Below, piece after piece: positions 10,601 through 20,051 of a DNA stretch of 64,000 nucleotides (its first letter is position 1; every line of letters begins with the position of its first letter). Made by a program: the position numbers and the translations under genes. The stretch is from Parietichytrium sp. I65-24A (taxonomy: Eukaryota > Sar > Bigyra > Thraustochytrida > Thraustochytriidae). The stretch covers positions 248,001 to 312,000 of the forward strand of contig BLSF01000041.1 in assembly GCA_012862575.1 (NCBI GenBank), given 5' to 3'. The notes beneath the pieces are model-generated. The model searched no databases, had not been told where the DNA came from, and saw only the letters and a list, made by a program, of their open reading frames with translations.

Positions 10601-12273
10601 CAGAAAAGCTCCGAGAAAAGATGCGGCCTGCGCTGGACGATCTGGCACCATCACCAAAGCGGAAGAAGGAAAAAGACGAAATCAGCATTATCGTGGAAGG
10701 AGACTCAGACTCAGAGGCTAGCGACCAGTCAGTGGGAGACTACTTTAAGGCTTTGCGCACTTTTGAACCCGTCGGATCATTCGAGAAGGGCGACACCATC
10801 GGCATCATCCCTTGGATTCTGGACCAGCCCATCAGTGTTGTGCAGCTTGAGGCACAAACAGACGTTGTGATTCATAGCATTCAGGTGGCCGAGCTCACCC
10901 GCTTGTTCAAGAAGAACGGAGCGCTTGCTTTGGCCTTTTTCAAGTATGTTGCTGCTGTAATCGGGGAGCGCGCAGACAGGGACGAAGAGAAGCTGTGCGA
11001 CCAGCTCGAAGAGCAGCTGATCAAGCAATCACAGGATCGCGTTGGCTCTTTGACACGCTTGCTGGACAGCAAACCAATACGCTCGACACAGCAAACCATG
11101 TACCAGAAACGCGAGATGGAGCTTGAGGAGGCTCGGCATTGGTTTGAGCAGGACTTCGACATGGCTGCAGACAACATCATCCTTCAGGTGCCCTGCGAAG
11201 CTCAAATTGTGGGTGACATCTCTATTCTGGTTGGTGAGAGCTGGTACGGTGTGGATACGCGCGACTCGGAGCAGTACAACACTCCGAAGGCTGGAATACT
11301 ATACATCACTCACTACCACATGTGCTTTCGCACGGCGAAACGGGCACTCGATTTGGCCCGTCTCCGCCGTCGCCCTGTTTTGTATGGCAAGGTTCACTTG
11401 AACGATATTTACCAAATCAATCGCGAGGGAAACAACGGCGAACTATTAACGGTGCTAACGGACGACATTCGCCTAGACATTCGCTTTCAAGACAACGAGA
11501 CCTCATCTCTGGTTGCAGATTGGGTAGACGCCCTTCTAAAGACCGGCACCATTGTCGAGCAAGCTCCACACTCTTACACTCTCCCCGGCGATCTCTACGG
11601 CCTTGCTTCGGATGAAAACACTGGGGAGTTGCCCATCAGCATCACTGAAGATCCACTGAATGTCGTCTACACTCAGCAGCGCAACTTGCGAGCAGAATTT
11701 CTGGTGTTGACGCAGACACTGCAGCAAGTTCTCACGAAACAAGATCGATACAAGCTCTTTCATGAAGGCCGCTCAGTTACGTACCGTCGCGGCCAGAATG
11801 TATTGGTAGCTTCCAAGCATTGTGCGACACAGGAAACAGACGACGGCGAAACTAAAAAGACTCGCCGGACCGGAACTTCTCGTTCTGCGATCCAGCAGGA
11901 CGGACCAAACGGATTATACCTGTTGGGGGCAGGAGAGCTCGTTGTACAGCGAGAGGTCAACGGTCGTCGCGTCCAGTTTGCATCATACAAGGCTGGTACA
12001 GTTTTTGGAGTAGAAAGATTTTTGACGGGCGCACCTTCAGCCTTCACAGTGAAGGTTGCATCAGAAAGAGCTGTACTCAAGTTCGCCTCAAGGGAGAGGT
12101 GCATGGCAGTCCTTCGCAGCGACCTTCCGCTCGCAGCGAGGTTCTACCAGTACTGTGCGCTGCTTCAGATGCAGAGACTCCGAGGGCCAATCCTGAGCCG
12201 GCCGATGGATGACGAGGACCAGGAGTCCGTGGCAACGACCAGCCGAGGCACTCGGGGTTGCGCAATTCTTTGA
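7624..12273 (+). CDS. giant multi-domain membrane protein: 4 TM + cNMP-binding-like + PDZ + GRAM, lipid signals at both ends
   Basis: A 1,549-residue single-exon protein. The ATG at 7624 is chosen over an upstream TTG because it gives MGSAYSNG, an N-myristoylation-type start. An acidic patch follows, then four hydrophobic segments at about 90-112, 118-143, 150-172 and 196-223. Next come a Lys-rich loop (about 300-325), a PH/GRAM-like region (about 327-436), and a cyclic-nucleotide-binding-like fold (about 463-545). A PDZ domain with a KLGFSYRK carboxylate-loop-like segment spans about 570-676. A TSFKAS/GTSFKAS repeat lies near 790-823, a second cNMP-like fold near 1041-1123, and a clear GRAM domain near 1188-1313 (GILYITHYHMCFRT). 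A third cNMP-like fold spans about 1376-1496 (FGVERFLTGAPSAFT, where the phosphate-loop Arg is Ser). The protein ends in CAIL, a CaaX box of the geranylgeranyl type. It is probably a membrane scaffold or sensor; ligand binding is doubtful. Confidence 0.85.
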   Translation: MGSAYSNGRAARQRVQRPTRHAWSRIQDVDYVDSEDESEGEDEWWLSDRRVFVDEKPDWPRSCPVLHLNIQKDFPLDAQRSLVRSCYRFWLFSWWVSVINFVATMATLLTSNVTNPSAMLLSFVLSIIYLFAVFFLYFRPLYWALRLESNVLFVWFYLFSLVLVAFFFYQISQALSLVSILAEPLAPGSQLPVKVNPIFPVILFTLVVLFYLFAFIMTIYYLSSAVYWQRLEDRDKLKLYKDQKKKKWLAPWNGGDDEIADVDDDGEKPRYVYSCILSYEKAFDNLVDDIEDIDEDLPPGYRENLSKSMKKKRKKEKKKHEGHHEVLTIPGRIGIYPSGRKVVFTAEEPIFNNLFKMTVMFVNINSLKSQDETWLYLVEKVNESVLDEDRAEYHWVAATCTTVESTVRILKFDFDTKQNRKECFDHVNRLWRAVKKKEQLYLAEDEKSLRQIRLQAATRMRERAAQHLLTHRDWKLLVSFVWRKAYHAGEIIHRKGSSYKEILHVSEGSIAIFLETTESFDAKLKEADRIASDFDLHALLFPMEDSSNVPPMADISLYDSEVGTRSKPRMFQVTLNKRKLGFSYRKRTRNYNLDDFEAQIVDGAPKRTFADNIAAIVHSVKSRSEADREGIRVGDELVKVGLYDIEANDLSQKAITNLIKNNSLPMKLTFRRPPDIALEEDAAGFIVPSQLLVPEETRKAMSRYEMKGHEQQGGPPRVILGHRQNSFDADEEVALLSSVVSPFDGYPTSDEEDEDSGDEGYDKFDVDSMPQELTVHHPLAPSPVRYPGGTSFKASNNSTSFKASGGTSFKASNATSFKASGSNRAMRSEFMSSTSAVAGDYDMFGQEDRMSTGGMNHSYDVPQRLNFSYSRDSGYQPVETHPLQDTAPDLSRLELAEAYASKTGEFAAPKPTSRNRNEDTTVEFDVASPTIDELTKQQQRAARSASVMPTESAISLRTLPSLPAEQQSLPYRLIEKGKSFLFGKSFEYDRVEAEKLREKMRPALDDLAPSPKRKKEKDEISIIVEGDSDSEASDQSVGDYFKALRTFEPVGSFEKGDTIGIIPWILDQPISVVQLEAQTDVVIHSIQVAELTRLFKKNGALALAFFKYVAAVIGERADRDEEKLCDQLEEQLIKQSQDRVGSLTRLLDSKPIRSTQQTMYQKREMELEEARHWFEQDFDMAADNIILQVPCEAQIVGDISILVGESWYGVDTRDSEQYNTPKAGILYITHYHMCFRTAKRALDLARLRRRPVLYGKVHLNDIYQINREGNNGELLTVLTDDIRLDIRFQDNETSSLVADWVDALLKTGTIVEQAPHSYTLPGDLYGLASDENTGELPISITEDPLNVVYTQQRNLRAEFLVLTQTLQQVLTKQDRYKLFHEGRSVTYRRGQNVLVASKHCATQETDDGETKKTRRTGTSRSAIQQDGPNGLYLLGAGELVVQREVNGRRVQFASYKAGTVFGVERFLTGAPSAFTVKVASERAVLKFASRERCMAVLRSDLPLAARFYQYCALLQMQRLRGPILSRPMDDEDQESVATTSRGTRGCAIL

Positions 12274-12590
12274 GTCCGCTGCAAATTAAAAAAGAAAAAA
12301 AGGAGTAAACCATACAATTTCAAATTTCCTTTTTTGCCGCTCTTTCGGCTTGGCGAATTCCTTTAAAGCGCGGTATTAATGACTACAGTTGACACCTTTG
12401 CATGCAAGAAAGCCACGTGAGCCGAGCGTAAAGAGTTGATGAGCTTGCACTCACTCAACAAACGAAACGGTCTCACATGTCAATTTAAAATATTGTTTTT
12501 GAAAAACATAAAGTAAAGAAGGGATTGCAAATTTTAAAAGAACACACACTTTCCTGGAGGGGGAACAAGGTTAGACGTGCACAGCGGTCA
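12274..12590. other. convergent 3' intergenic region
   Basis: 317 bp between two converging genes, containing A-rich stretches. No gene seen. Confidence 0.5.
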
Positions 12591-13891
12591 CTACAAAGCT
12601 TTTCTCGAATTCAAGGAGTGCATCTCAGGCATTTCAAGTGTGGCCGCCTCTATTCCTCCTGGAAGTGCTTGTGAGTTCCCGTCATCATCGACCTCAAACT
12701 TTTCAGCATCAAGCGCTAAACCGATCCAAGTCCCATCTTGCAGTTGCCAATGAATGCCGTCCCCAGCCGGGCCCTTGCCGTACAAAGGCAGCCACCATGT
12801 CCAGCGGTCGGACCCAAACACGGACTCCAAATTTCGCTGTGTGCTGAGGCGAAATGGGCGAGACATCAATGTGCCTTCAATGGTCGTTTGGTTTCTGGCC
12901 GCCATCCACAGATGTACCATCGCAAAAGCTGCAAGCGTGCAAGCAAACACCCCGTCTATTAACGCTCCCATCATGCACATGACTGCCATGCTAACAGAGG
13001 GCGAGTTCGCGGGAGGAGGGTTCGCATGGTCAATCGGTGACATTGGCGAGCGATGGTAAGACCGGCTCTCCCCGGTATAGATCTTTAATCCGAGAAAGAT
13101 GGCGCCATAGCCGCACGCCAAGGAGGCATATGACACGAACAAGATAAAGAATTTGCGATTGAAGTACCCCACGCAATTGTTTACCCAAGGGCAGTAGTGA
13201 TCCATGTTGAGCACGAGCCGCCGCGTGACTGCACAAAAGTGCGACCGAGGAGGTTTGTAAAGCCCAGATTTCAAGCATTTGTTGTACGGTGGACGGCTGA
13301 GCTTACTCACTGCATAATGCCATTCCTCCGTGACTGTCCCGGGATCCGTAAACACCGTTTGCAAATAAGAGACAAGCAGCAGCACCACCAGGACGTGGAA
13401 CACAAACAAAATCACCATCCCAGCGACACTATAGTCGGCATAAAAGTACACCATCGGCACGTAGCTCAGAAAGACAAGCCCGAACACTACCGCCATCATC
13501 AGCGACCCCAAACATCTCGCCACTCCGCAAGGCGAGCATTTCTGACTCGGCGCTGACTTGTACGATCTTGGCACTCTGAAATTCCCCAAGCATAGTTTTC
13601 CATTTCGTCGTCACGCACACCATTTCAACAACGAGAACACATTAAAAAAGAACACAAATAAACACATCGTCAGCCATGTCTCTTTCGCCTGAACCAACAT
13701 GTGAATATATTTTGCACACAAATCGACAATACATTCTGAATATTCATTCACATAGACAGAGACTTGTTGTTGTTCACTTACGGCGGCTCCTCTTTCAGGT
13801 GCACATTCACCTCCTCCAGTGCGTCTTGGTCGCGGTCCGCAGCGCTCACCGGCGCGTACTCCGGGCTTCCTTCGCGGAACGTTCCTCTCAT
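12591..13891 (-). CDS. DHHC-family palmitoyltransferase, DHYC variant, two exons
   Basis: Exon 1 is 13891-13782 and exon 2 is 13575-12591, giving 364 residues. The long frame alone has no ATG before the first membrane helix. An upstream ATG frame ends at CCGCC|GTAAGTG, and the long frame has TTTCAG|A in matching phase, so a 206-bp intron (13576-13781) joins LKEEPP to VPRSYKS. Four membrane segments are expected, two on each side of the Cys-rich domain. The active motif is DHYC at about 162-165, followed by PWVNNCVG. S-acylation of proteins at the Golgi or plasma membrane is the family role. Several zinc ligands usual in the domain are replaced, as in yeast Akr1/Pfa5-type enzymes. Confidence 0.88.
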
Positions 13892-15145
13892 TCCTCTGTT
13901 CGCGGACACTTGGCTTCTCCTTCTTCTTTCTTTCTTTCTTTCTTTCTTTCCTTCCTTACTCCCTTTCTCCACACTTCGGGCTCTCTCTCGATCTATCTGT
14001 CTCTTCTCTCGTCTCTCCTATCCTCGCCTCTGCCCTTTACTCTAGCAGTAGCGCGCGTAACGGACGGATGTAACGGCGGGGACACCCTTTTGTGAGGTAC
14101 GCGTACGCTGTCTCTTTCGTTCTCTTTTCTTTTTCCCATACTTTTCTTCTTGAGTTTTCCCCTCTCGGAGAATCTCGGGGAATCTCGGGGAATCACGGAA
14201 TTATGTCGTCGCTCTTGTGCACATCGGAACTCCTACGCCGGCAATAGTGAGTTTGCTAGCTTGCTAGCTGTTACCGAACCATTACCGCGCTGGGTAGATG
14301 GGGCTAGTGGGGGTGGAGTGTGCAAGCCACAGGGTGCTGACCTGCTAGAGGTTTCAGAGAATTCAAGGGACTTCAAGACTTGTTGAAATTGAGTTTTTTC
14401 GTTTTTTAGTTTAGTGTTGGGAGTGAGATTGGGTTCTCATCTGTGTGGAGAAGATTTGGTGTTCAACGCGACTCCTTCTCGGTCAGTGAAGTGATTGCAA
14501 CTGAAGGAAACAAAAGTCTTTCTTGCTTTTGATTCTTAATGGAACATGCGTGGTGGAGTGAGTTGTACTAAACTTTGGCTCTGACGAGACATCATTTCCT
14601 CGCCTCCTTCGGATGCTTTACTACGTCAAAGCCACCTGTGCGTACTCACAGAGTCCGGCTGTCATTACCTGGAAGCGAAAGGTAGCTGACCATTGACCTG
14701 CGATCTATCATGTTGCCTCAGCAAGTCTCACCCCTTTGCCCTTTGGCGCATAGTGTTTGGATTTCAACACGAGTTTCATCATTCTACAATTCTTTCATGA
14801 GACAACAGAGAAAAGAATCGCCACGAGGTCTTTCCTTTTTTCTGTTCTGTACGTAACGCGAAGCCAAAATTCACTGCATTCTGAACTTGCCAAAGATCAC
14901 CAAGTGTTCTTCACCAGTTTCATGCGAGCAGCAAAGCAGCCCAGGATGATCCAGGATGTCGGAGAATTGAACTACTACCGTTATTCTTGAGACTTGCACG
15001 TAACTCATGTCGGTGATCACGATGAACCACACAATGTAATGGACACTTGGCACTTTTGGCACGGACAAGGGAACTGCGAGAGAGGAGACGAGGCACTGAA
15101 AGCTGCAATGCGCAGAGAGGACAGCGCGCAGCCAGTGGCGAGAAG
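13892..15145. other. divergent intergenic region with a polypyrimidine tract
   Basis: Lies between the DHYC gene (minus) and the gene at 15146 (plus). A CTTT/CCTT pyrimidine tract sits just upstream of the DHYC start (13920-13956). A short gggaatctc repeat lies at about 14165-14195. No gene seen. Confidence 0.5.
13920..13956 (+). repeat. polypyrimidine CTTT/CCTT tract
   Basis: A tandem tttc run 30-65 bp upstream of the DHYC gene's ATG. On that gene's strand it is a GAAA tract, resembling the purine tract upstream of the 7624 gene. Confidence 0.75.
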
Positions 15146-16156
15146 ATGAGTCTCCAAAAAGCGCTCTCGGCGACGGAGTGGGTCGCAGCCGCCAAGAGAC
15201 ACCGAAAGGAAGTGGCCACAGTGCTCTGGGATGGGTTGGTTCACGCCGACTCGGGCAGCCCTGTGCGCAGCGAGGTCGGCGCTGAACCAGATTTTGGGCG
15301 CTTGGAACAAGAACGGATCGTGCTTGACAAGACGCACCCGATTTTCAACTTTCTTCGCTCGTACTTTGGCGTCAAGGAGCCAAAGCACGTCCGGAAAATT
15401 GGAAGGTACAGCCCCGGCCCGAATGTGGTCCTCGAGGCTCTCGAAACGCAGACGATGAACGCGTTACTTGGGAGAAACTTTGCCAACTATTCCAGAGTTG
15501 AAGGAACAAATGATCTCGTCGTAAACCTTGACGAGAAGAAGAAAGACTCTGTGCTCTGGTACAGATGGCGGCTCCAATCCGCCCGGTCAAACTCGCCGGT
15601 ATTCCACTGCTTTGGGCTACACGAATGGGCGATGCTCTACCAAGGTCCGGACGACGAGCCTTCCAGTAGTTCAAATTTCCAGACTTTACCTTTGCGCGTT
15701 TCCCAATCAGAAATCAACAGAACCGTTGAAGAAAAGGGAGTGTTTTGTACTCACTTTGACGCGATGCGTTTTTTTGCGCCGGGATCAATAAAGCATAGCC
15801 ACAATTTCCTGAAGGAGCGGGCATACGATCGTGAAAATCCGGCCTGCCTCCATGCCGCAATGGACTTGTTCAATATCGCTATCAAAACCAGTCCGTTCAT
15901 CTCCTCTTCGCTCCTCTTAGAGGCACTGAAACTAGCAATACAAGCACGTACCATTGATGTGTGCGCAAGTCCGTATGATGTCTCTGAGATCCACGGGCTC
16001 GAGCCCATTGCCATCGAAACGATCCAGGGCAAGAAGCGCTACCAGGAACTCCAAAAGTCTATCCTCAGCGCTTCTCAGACGCTTCGTGTAAAGATGATTC
16101 ATGAACTGAATGCTTTCATTGAAGAAATCGATTTGAATCAAGGGGCTGCAGGCTGA
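15146..16156 (+). CDS. conserved protein of the family often annotated '3-methyladenine DNA glycosylase'
   Basis: 336 residues from the ATG at 15146 (MSLQKALSATEW); the in-frame TTG at 15047 is only an upstream extension. It matches the bacterial and plant family by order of motifs: THPIFNFLRSYF early, GLHEWAMLYQ in the middle, TLPLRVSQSEIN, CTHFDAMRFFAPGS, CLHAAMDLFNIAIK, and ARTIDVCASPYDV near the end. The glycosylase name is carried by annotation. I see no helix-hairpin-helix-GPD motif of the AlkA type, so the true activity is uncertain. Its 3' end is 37 bp from the end of ORC2 on the other strand. Confidence 0.85.
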   Translation: MSLQKALSATEWVAAAKRHRKEVATVLWDGLVHADSGSPVRSEVGAEPDFGRLEQERIVLDKTHPIFNFLRSYFGVKEPKHVRKIGRYSPGPNVVLEALETQTMNALLGRNFANYSRVEGTNDLVVNLDEKKKDSVLWYRWRLQSARSNSPVFHCFGLHEWAMLYQGPDDEPSSSSNFQTLPLRVSQSEINRTVEEKGVFCTHFDAMRFFAPGSIKHSHNFLKERAYDRENPACLHAAMDLFNIAIKTSPFISSSLLLEALKLAIQARTIDVCASPYDVSEIHGLEPIAIETIQGKKRYQELQKSILSASQTLRVKMIHELNAFIEEIDLNQGAAG

Positions 16157-16193
16157 CTCTTTATACAGTTTTCGGCTTTCAGGAACCTCGTTT

Positions 16194-17692
16194 CTAGTTG
16201 CCAAGCAGCAGGGAATTTATCACACTTGGCTCCCATGTGATCTTCAGACGTTCCTTACCGTTTGCTTTCTTCGCGGCAATGATTTTGTGATCCGTAAATT
16301 CGATGAGCAAGCGGCGGAGCTGCACATTACTGCTTACGGTCATGTCGCTTGTGCAGGCATCGTAAAGATCTTGAAAAGTCATGCCAGCAGAGTCGACCAT
16401 CTGGTGGGCAGCAAGTTTTGCTAAAACGTCTTTGTGGTTTTGAGTCAAGCTTTTGAGAATGAACGACGCTGCAGTTCCCCCAGTCCGCGTGCTGTGCATG
16501 TCAATAGACTTTTCCTCTGTCTCCTCGACGTACGGCATCATGGTGTTTGCTTTCACCGTGAGGAAATTGAGGTGAGAAGATTGCTTTTGATTCCAAATAG
16601 TCGGGGCGTTTACATTGTCGACAGATGCGACAATGTGTATGGTTGGCGACATTGCCAGCGTGGAGAGCGCGTCCTTGATTTGCTCGCTGCGGAGATGCTC
16701 ACCGTCAATATTGTGCTAAGAGCCGCATTGACAACCGTAAAAGGTTGAGAAAAATTGTGAGCGAGACTGCGATCCCTCAAGACTTACCACGACAAAGACT
16801 CTTGACACTTACCACAAATATATACAAATCCCTCTCCCAGGCAGGCGCGGATGTAGGAACCTTGGATGGTTGTCTATGCGAAACCGGACGAGACCGGTTC
16901 TGGAAGATGTGCCTTGTGGCAGAGACAATGTCGTTGCTCAGTTTGGGTAGAGCACGCTGTTGCGGAAGGTCGGCATCGCTAAATCCGAGATAAAGCGTGT
17001 AGATTTTCGCCAGTATTGCTCTAAAGTTGCCCGATGAAGCAGAGAATCCCTTGATCGTCAACACGCAAGAGGCCACCCCTCCCGAGCTCGTTTCAGAGAG
17101 CTTTAAAACAGTGGCAAAGTTCTCCAGTAGCTTTATTTTGGAGCCAAACCTATCAGATTGCGAGCAAGCAAAAACAAAACAAAAAAAGCTGTCAGGGCGC
17201 CATCACAAACTTTTAAAAGAATGAGACACCAGAGCGCTCCTTCACTCAAACTTACCCATAGAACAAAATGTTGTACCTCAACTTGAGGAATCGGATGTAG
17301 AATGGAAATCGTTGCGCAAACCCACGCAAAAACGACTTGCTTCTGTCCTCTGCGTTCGCAAGCGCCTTTGCCAGCACCTTGTGCGCTTCTTCAATGCTGG
17401 GCATCTTCATGTCCTTCCACCCTTGCATCTCCGAATCACACATCTTCCTAGCCCTCTGCAAAGCATCTTTCCTACGCCGTTTCTCGGTCCCTTTCGTCTC
17501 AGCGTCAAAGTACGACGAGAACTTCACCGTCGCTCGCGACCGCTTCCTCCGCCGCGTTCTAACTCCTACATCTTGGTCGTCTTCGTCTTCTTCGCCATGG
17601 TCATGGTCATCCCCATCGCTGTTCTCCAGCAAACTCAAACTCGCCCAATCACCATTTTCCAGAGCGTCGTCGTCCGACAGGTACGCGTCCAT
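16194..17692 (-). CDS. ORC2: origin recognition complex subunit 2, three exons
   Basis: Exons 17692-17256, 17149-16813 and 16715-16194 give 431 residues. The introns are 106 bp (17150-17255) and 97 bp (16716-16812), both GT-AG with GTAAGT donors. Exon 1 starts MDAYLSDDD and is acidic, then basic. The first join restores NILFYGFGSK, the ORC2 'YGxGSK' signature, followed by LLENFA. The second join restores LYIFVHNIDG, then LRSEQ, and HIVASVDNVNAPTIW follows. The C-terminal part carries the winged-helix region ending near LLIEFTDHKII. ORC2 is a core subunit of the complex that binds origins and loads the MCM helicase. The protein is shorter than the human one (577), mainly at the N-terminus. Confidence 0.93.
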
Positions 17693-18288
17693 CCTTCAGC
17701 TCTCCTCCAGCTCCGTGTCCTCGGCAAACCTTTTTGTGAATCGCCAAATTTAATCGATGGTAGACGCATACATACAGAGACATACAGGGACATAAATACA
17801 AAGGGGACACACAGGGACGCAAGGAATGTTTGAATTTTCAGTTTGAAAAGTTTGTTTTGTTCTTTTCAAACTGAAAGAACGGCAGTTGTTCGCGAAGAGC
17901 TCGTTGTTCTTTCACAGGCGTTCCCCACGCACTACACATCGCTACCTAGCGCTACAAATCGGTACACTTGTCGCTAAGTATCACTACAATTCACTACACT
18001 CGCTCGTCATGGGTCCACGTAAAAGCGTTCTGCAAGTGCGCCTCTCCGCTAAGAAACCACTAAGAAACAGTAGCAGGCAAAGAGTGTGGCAAACAACACA
18101 CACTTTGAGAGTACGCGAATATTGGGTGTCCTCGCATGCGTACGTAGAGCGTCCTCACAAACCAACTATCCTCCCACACCCTCTGAGAACCATTGTTGGG
18201 AGACGGAAACTTTAAACTTTAAACTTTCGACTTTGAAAAAGTAGCGCAGTCTCCTCACAACCTTGCTCACCACACGACTCCCAAAATC
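17693..18288. promoter_or_regulatory. divergent promoter region of ORC2 and NSA1/WDR74
   Basis: 596 bp separate two divergent housekeeping starts. The region contains a 15-bp perfect inverted repeat (17836-17876) and a tttaaactttaaactttcgacttt run at about 18212-18236. No gene of its own. Confidence 0.5.
17836..17876. repeat. perfect inverted repeat, 15-bp arms with 11-nt loop
   Basis: The arm tttcagtttgaaaag (17836-17850) is the exact reverse complement of cttttcaaactgaaa (17862-17876). It lies about 145 bp upstream of the ORC2 start. Confidence 0.85.
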
Positions 18289-19713
18289 ATGTCCTCGCGG
18301 ACTAAATCGCATACGGAAGCCGGTCCGCAGCTGCTGCGGGTAGTAGTCGGCGACGATCTCGGTCAGCAGAAGCTGGTGACGGTGGGCGCTGTGCGGGAGA
18401 CGGCCAAGATCAGCCACAAGACCGCGACCGCGAAGGCCATCGCGGTGAAATCTCAAGTGGCCAAGATCTCGAATGGCTCAATCTGCGGACGCGAGTTTGG
18501 CGTCCAACAGTCGGCATGGGCGGACGACTCTGACTGGAGACTTGGGCTCGTGCAAGTGGACCGCCGCGGCAGGGCGTGTTATTTGCGCAACGTGGGCCAG
18601 GTCGCCGATGCATCGGACAGGGAAACAGCGAGCGAATCGAATGCGGTGGATGTGGGTGTGGCGGATGTTGTGGAGGAGCTGGGCATGGGAGAGTCGCGGT
18701 GCGCTGGATTGGAGATCTTTGGCGGCAAGATGTTTACTTGCGGAGAAAATGGAGAGTTTAGGGTGACGCCTTTCGATGCGAAGGCGGCACCTGGGCACGC
18801 GTTTGCGGTCGCGGAGATGGGGTCGCTTAAAGTTAGCGGCCCCGTGACGAGGATGCGGAGGAGCGGATACACAGGGCATTTTGCTGTCGGAGGGAAGAAC
18901 AATCTCCTGTCTCTGTGGGACGCGGAGGCTGGTAAACAGGTCTTCAGGGCGAAGAATGTGGCGCATGATTATCTGGACCTCCCAGTGCCAGTGTGGGTCA
19001 CAGACATGTGCTTTCTGGACGCTCCGTACGAAGGCTCTGGCCCAAAGCTTTCCGTCACCAACGCAGCGCCGGATAAAGTCGTCACATGCACTGCGCACTC
19101 CTTCGTTAGATTATACGACACACGCGCGAAACTGAAGCCAGTCCTCGACGCAAAAATTGCAACGTCAGCGGATAACTTTCAGAGTAGCGTTAGTGCAACT
19201 TCACATCACATGACATGCATCACCGCAGCATCGCAAAACTCCGTTATTGTAGGAAACGCCGTTGGCGATCTTTGGCACTTCGACCTCCGAACCAGCAAGG
19301 TGACCAGCAAGTACAAGTCCTTCTCCGGGTCCATCCGGTCTGTCGTAAAACATCCGTCACTTCCGCTGATCGCGTCCGCTGGAATCGACAGGCATGTTCG
19401 CGTGCATGAGATTGAATCTCGCAAGCTCGTTGCATCAGTATACGTCAAGCAGTGCCTGAGCACCGTTCTCTTTGCTGCAGATCCTGTTGTGGAAGAGCAA
19501 GCAGCCAAGGCCAAGGGAAAACCGGCCAAGGCGACCAAGGCGACGAAAGTTCAGGAGGAGCAGGAGGAGGATGTCGTCGAGCCTTTCGTCGAAGAGGAGG
19601 AGCAAGGCTTTGACCCTCGCGAGGTGCTCGCCAAGGATAGAAAGCGCAAGACGGAGCTCGCTCAGAGTCTTAAGGCCAAGAAGATGATTAAAAAGTCCAT
19701 TCGTGGCAAGTAA
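18289..19713 (+). CDS. WDR74: WD-repeat ribosome biogenesis protein, NSA1/WDR74 family
   Basis: 474 residues, single exon, ATG at 18289 in the context AAAATCATG. A seven-bladed WD40 propeller fills about residues 15-395. The family-specific stretch LSLWDAEAGKQVFRAKNV followed by DLPVPVWVTDMCFLD is present, as are VRLYDTRAKLKPV, VGDLWHFDLRT and SAGIDRHVRVHEI. The tail (about 400-474) is Lys/Glu-rich and ends KMIKKSIRGK, a nucleolar-type basic tail. The family works in early 60S pre-ribosome maturation in the nucleolus together with the Rix7/NVL ATPase. It is divergent from ORC2. Confidence 0.93.
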   Translation: MSSRTKSHTEAGPQLLRVVVGDDLGQQKLVTVGAVRETAKISHKTATAKAIAVKSQVAKISNGSICGREFGVQQSAWADDSDWRLGLVQVDRRGRACYLRNVGQVADASDRETASESNAVDVGVADVVEELGMGESRCAGLEIFGGKMFTCGENGEFRVTPFDAKAAPGHAFAVAEMGSLKVSGPVTRMRRSGYTGHFAVGGKNNLLSLWDAEAGKQVFRAKNVAHDYLDLPVPVWVTDMCFLDAPYEGSGPKLSVTNAAPDKVVTCTAHSFVRLYDTRAKLKPVLDAKIATSADNFQSSVSATSHHMTCITAASQNSVIVGNAVGDLWHFDLRTSKVTSKYKSFSGSIRSVVKHPSLPLIASAGIDRHVRVHEIESRKLVASVYVKQCLSTVLFAADPVVEEQAAKAKGKPAKATKATKVQEEQEEDVVEPFVEEEEQGFDPREVLAKDRKRKTELAQSLKAKKMIKKSIRGK

Positions 19714-19826
19714 AGACCGCGCCATTCAGCGCGGCGGAAGAATGTTTTTTGTACATGTATGTGTCATTGAGTTTTTTTCTTTTTGTTTGGAAGCCAAATC
19801 TCGGAACATGCTCAATCAAGAGATGA

Positions 19827-20051
19827 TTAAATCCTCTTCGGCAAATCTATCTTGATTCTGAACTTCGTGTCAGTGGTCCAATTCTTCAACGCTTCCAGAT
19901 CTGCCGAGAACCCACAAATAACTCGAGCAAGAACCCGACTAACACAGCTATGGTCTTTGCGGTTCTTCGGGTTTCCCTGATCCCCACCTACGCTCACGGC
20001 TAATCCATGCTCCTTACCGACAGCTAGCTCATACTCCCAGTCCACATCCAT
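19827..20051 (-). CDS. possible small protein, 74 residues
   Basis: An ATG-started frame (MDVDWEYELAVGKE... ending in IKIDLPKRI) with balanced composition, converging on NSA1 with 113 bp between the ends. A GTAAGG inside the codons could also be a splice donor, so this may be part of a longer gene. No family recognised. It could be chance. Confidence 0.3.
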   Translation of the reverse strand: MDVDWEYELAVGKEHGLAVSVGGDQGNPKNRKDHSCVSRVLARVICGFSADLEALKNWTTDTKFRIKIDLPKRI

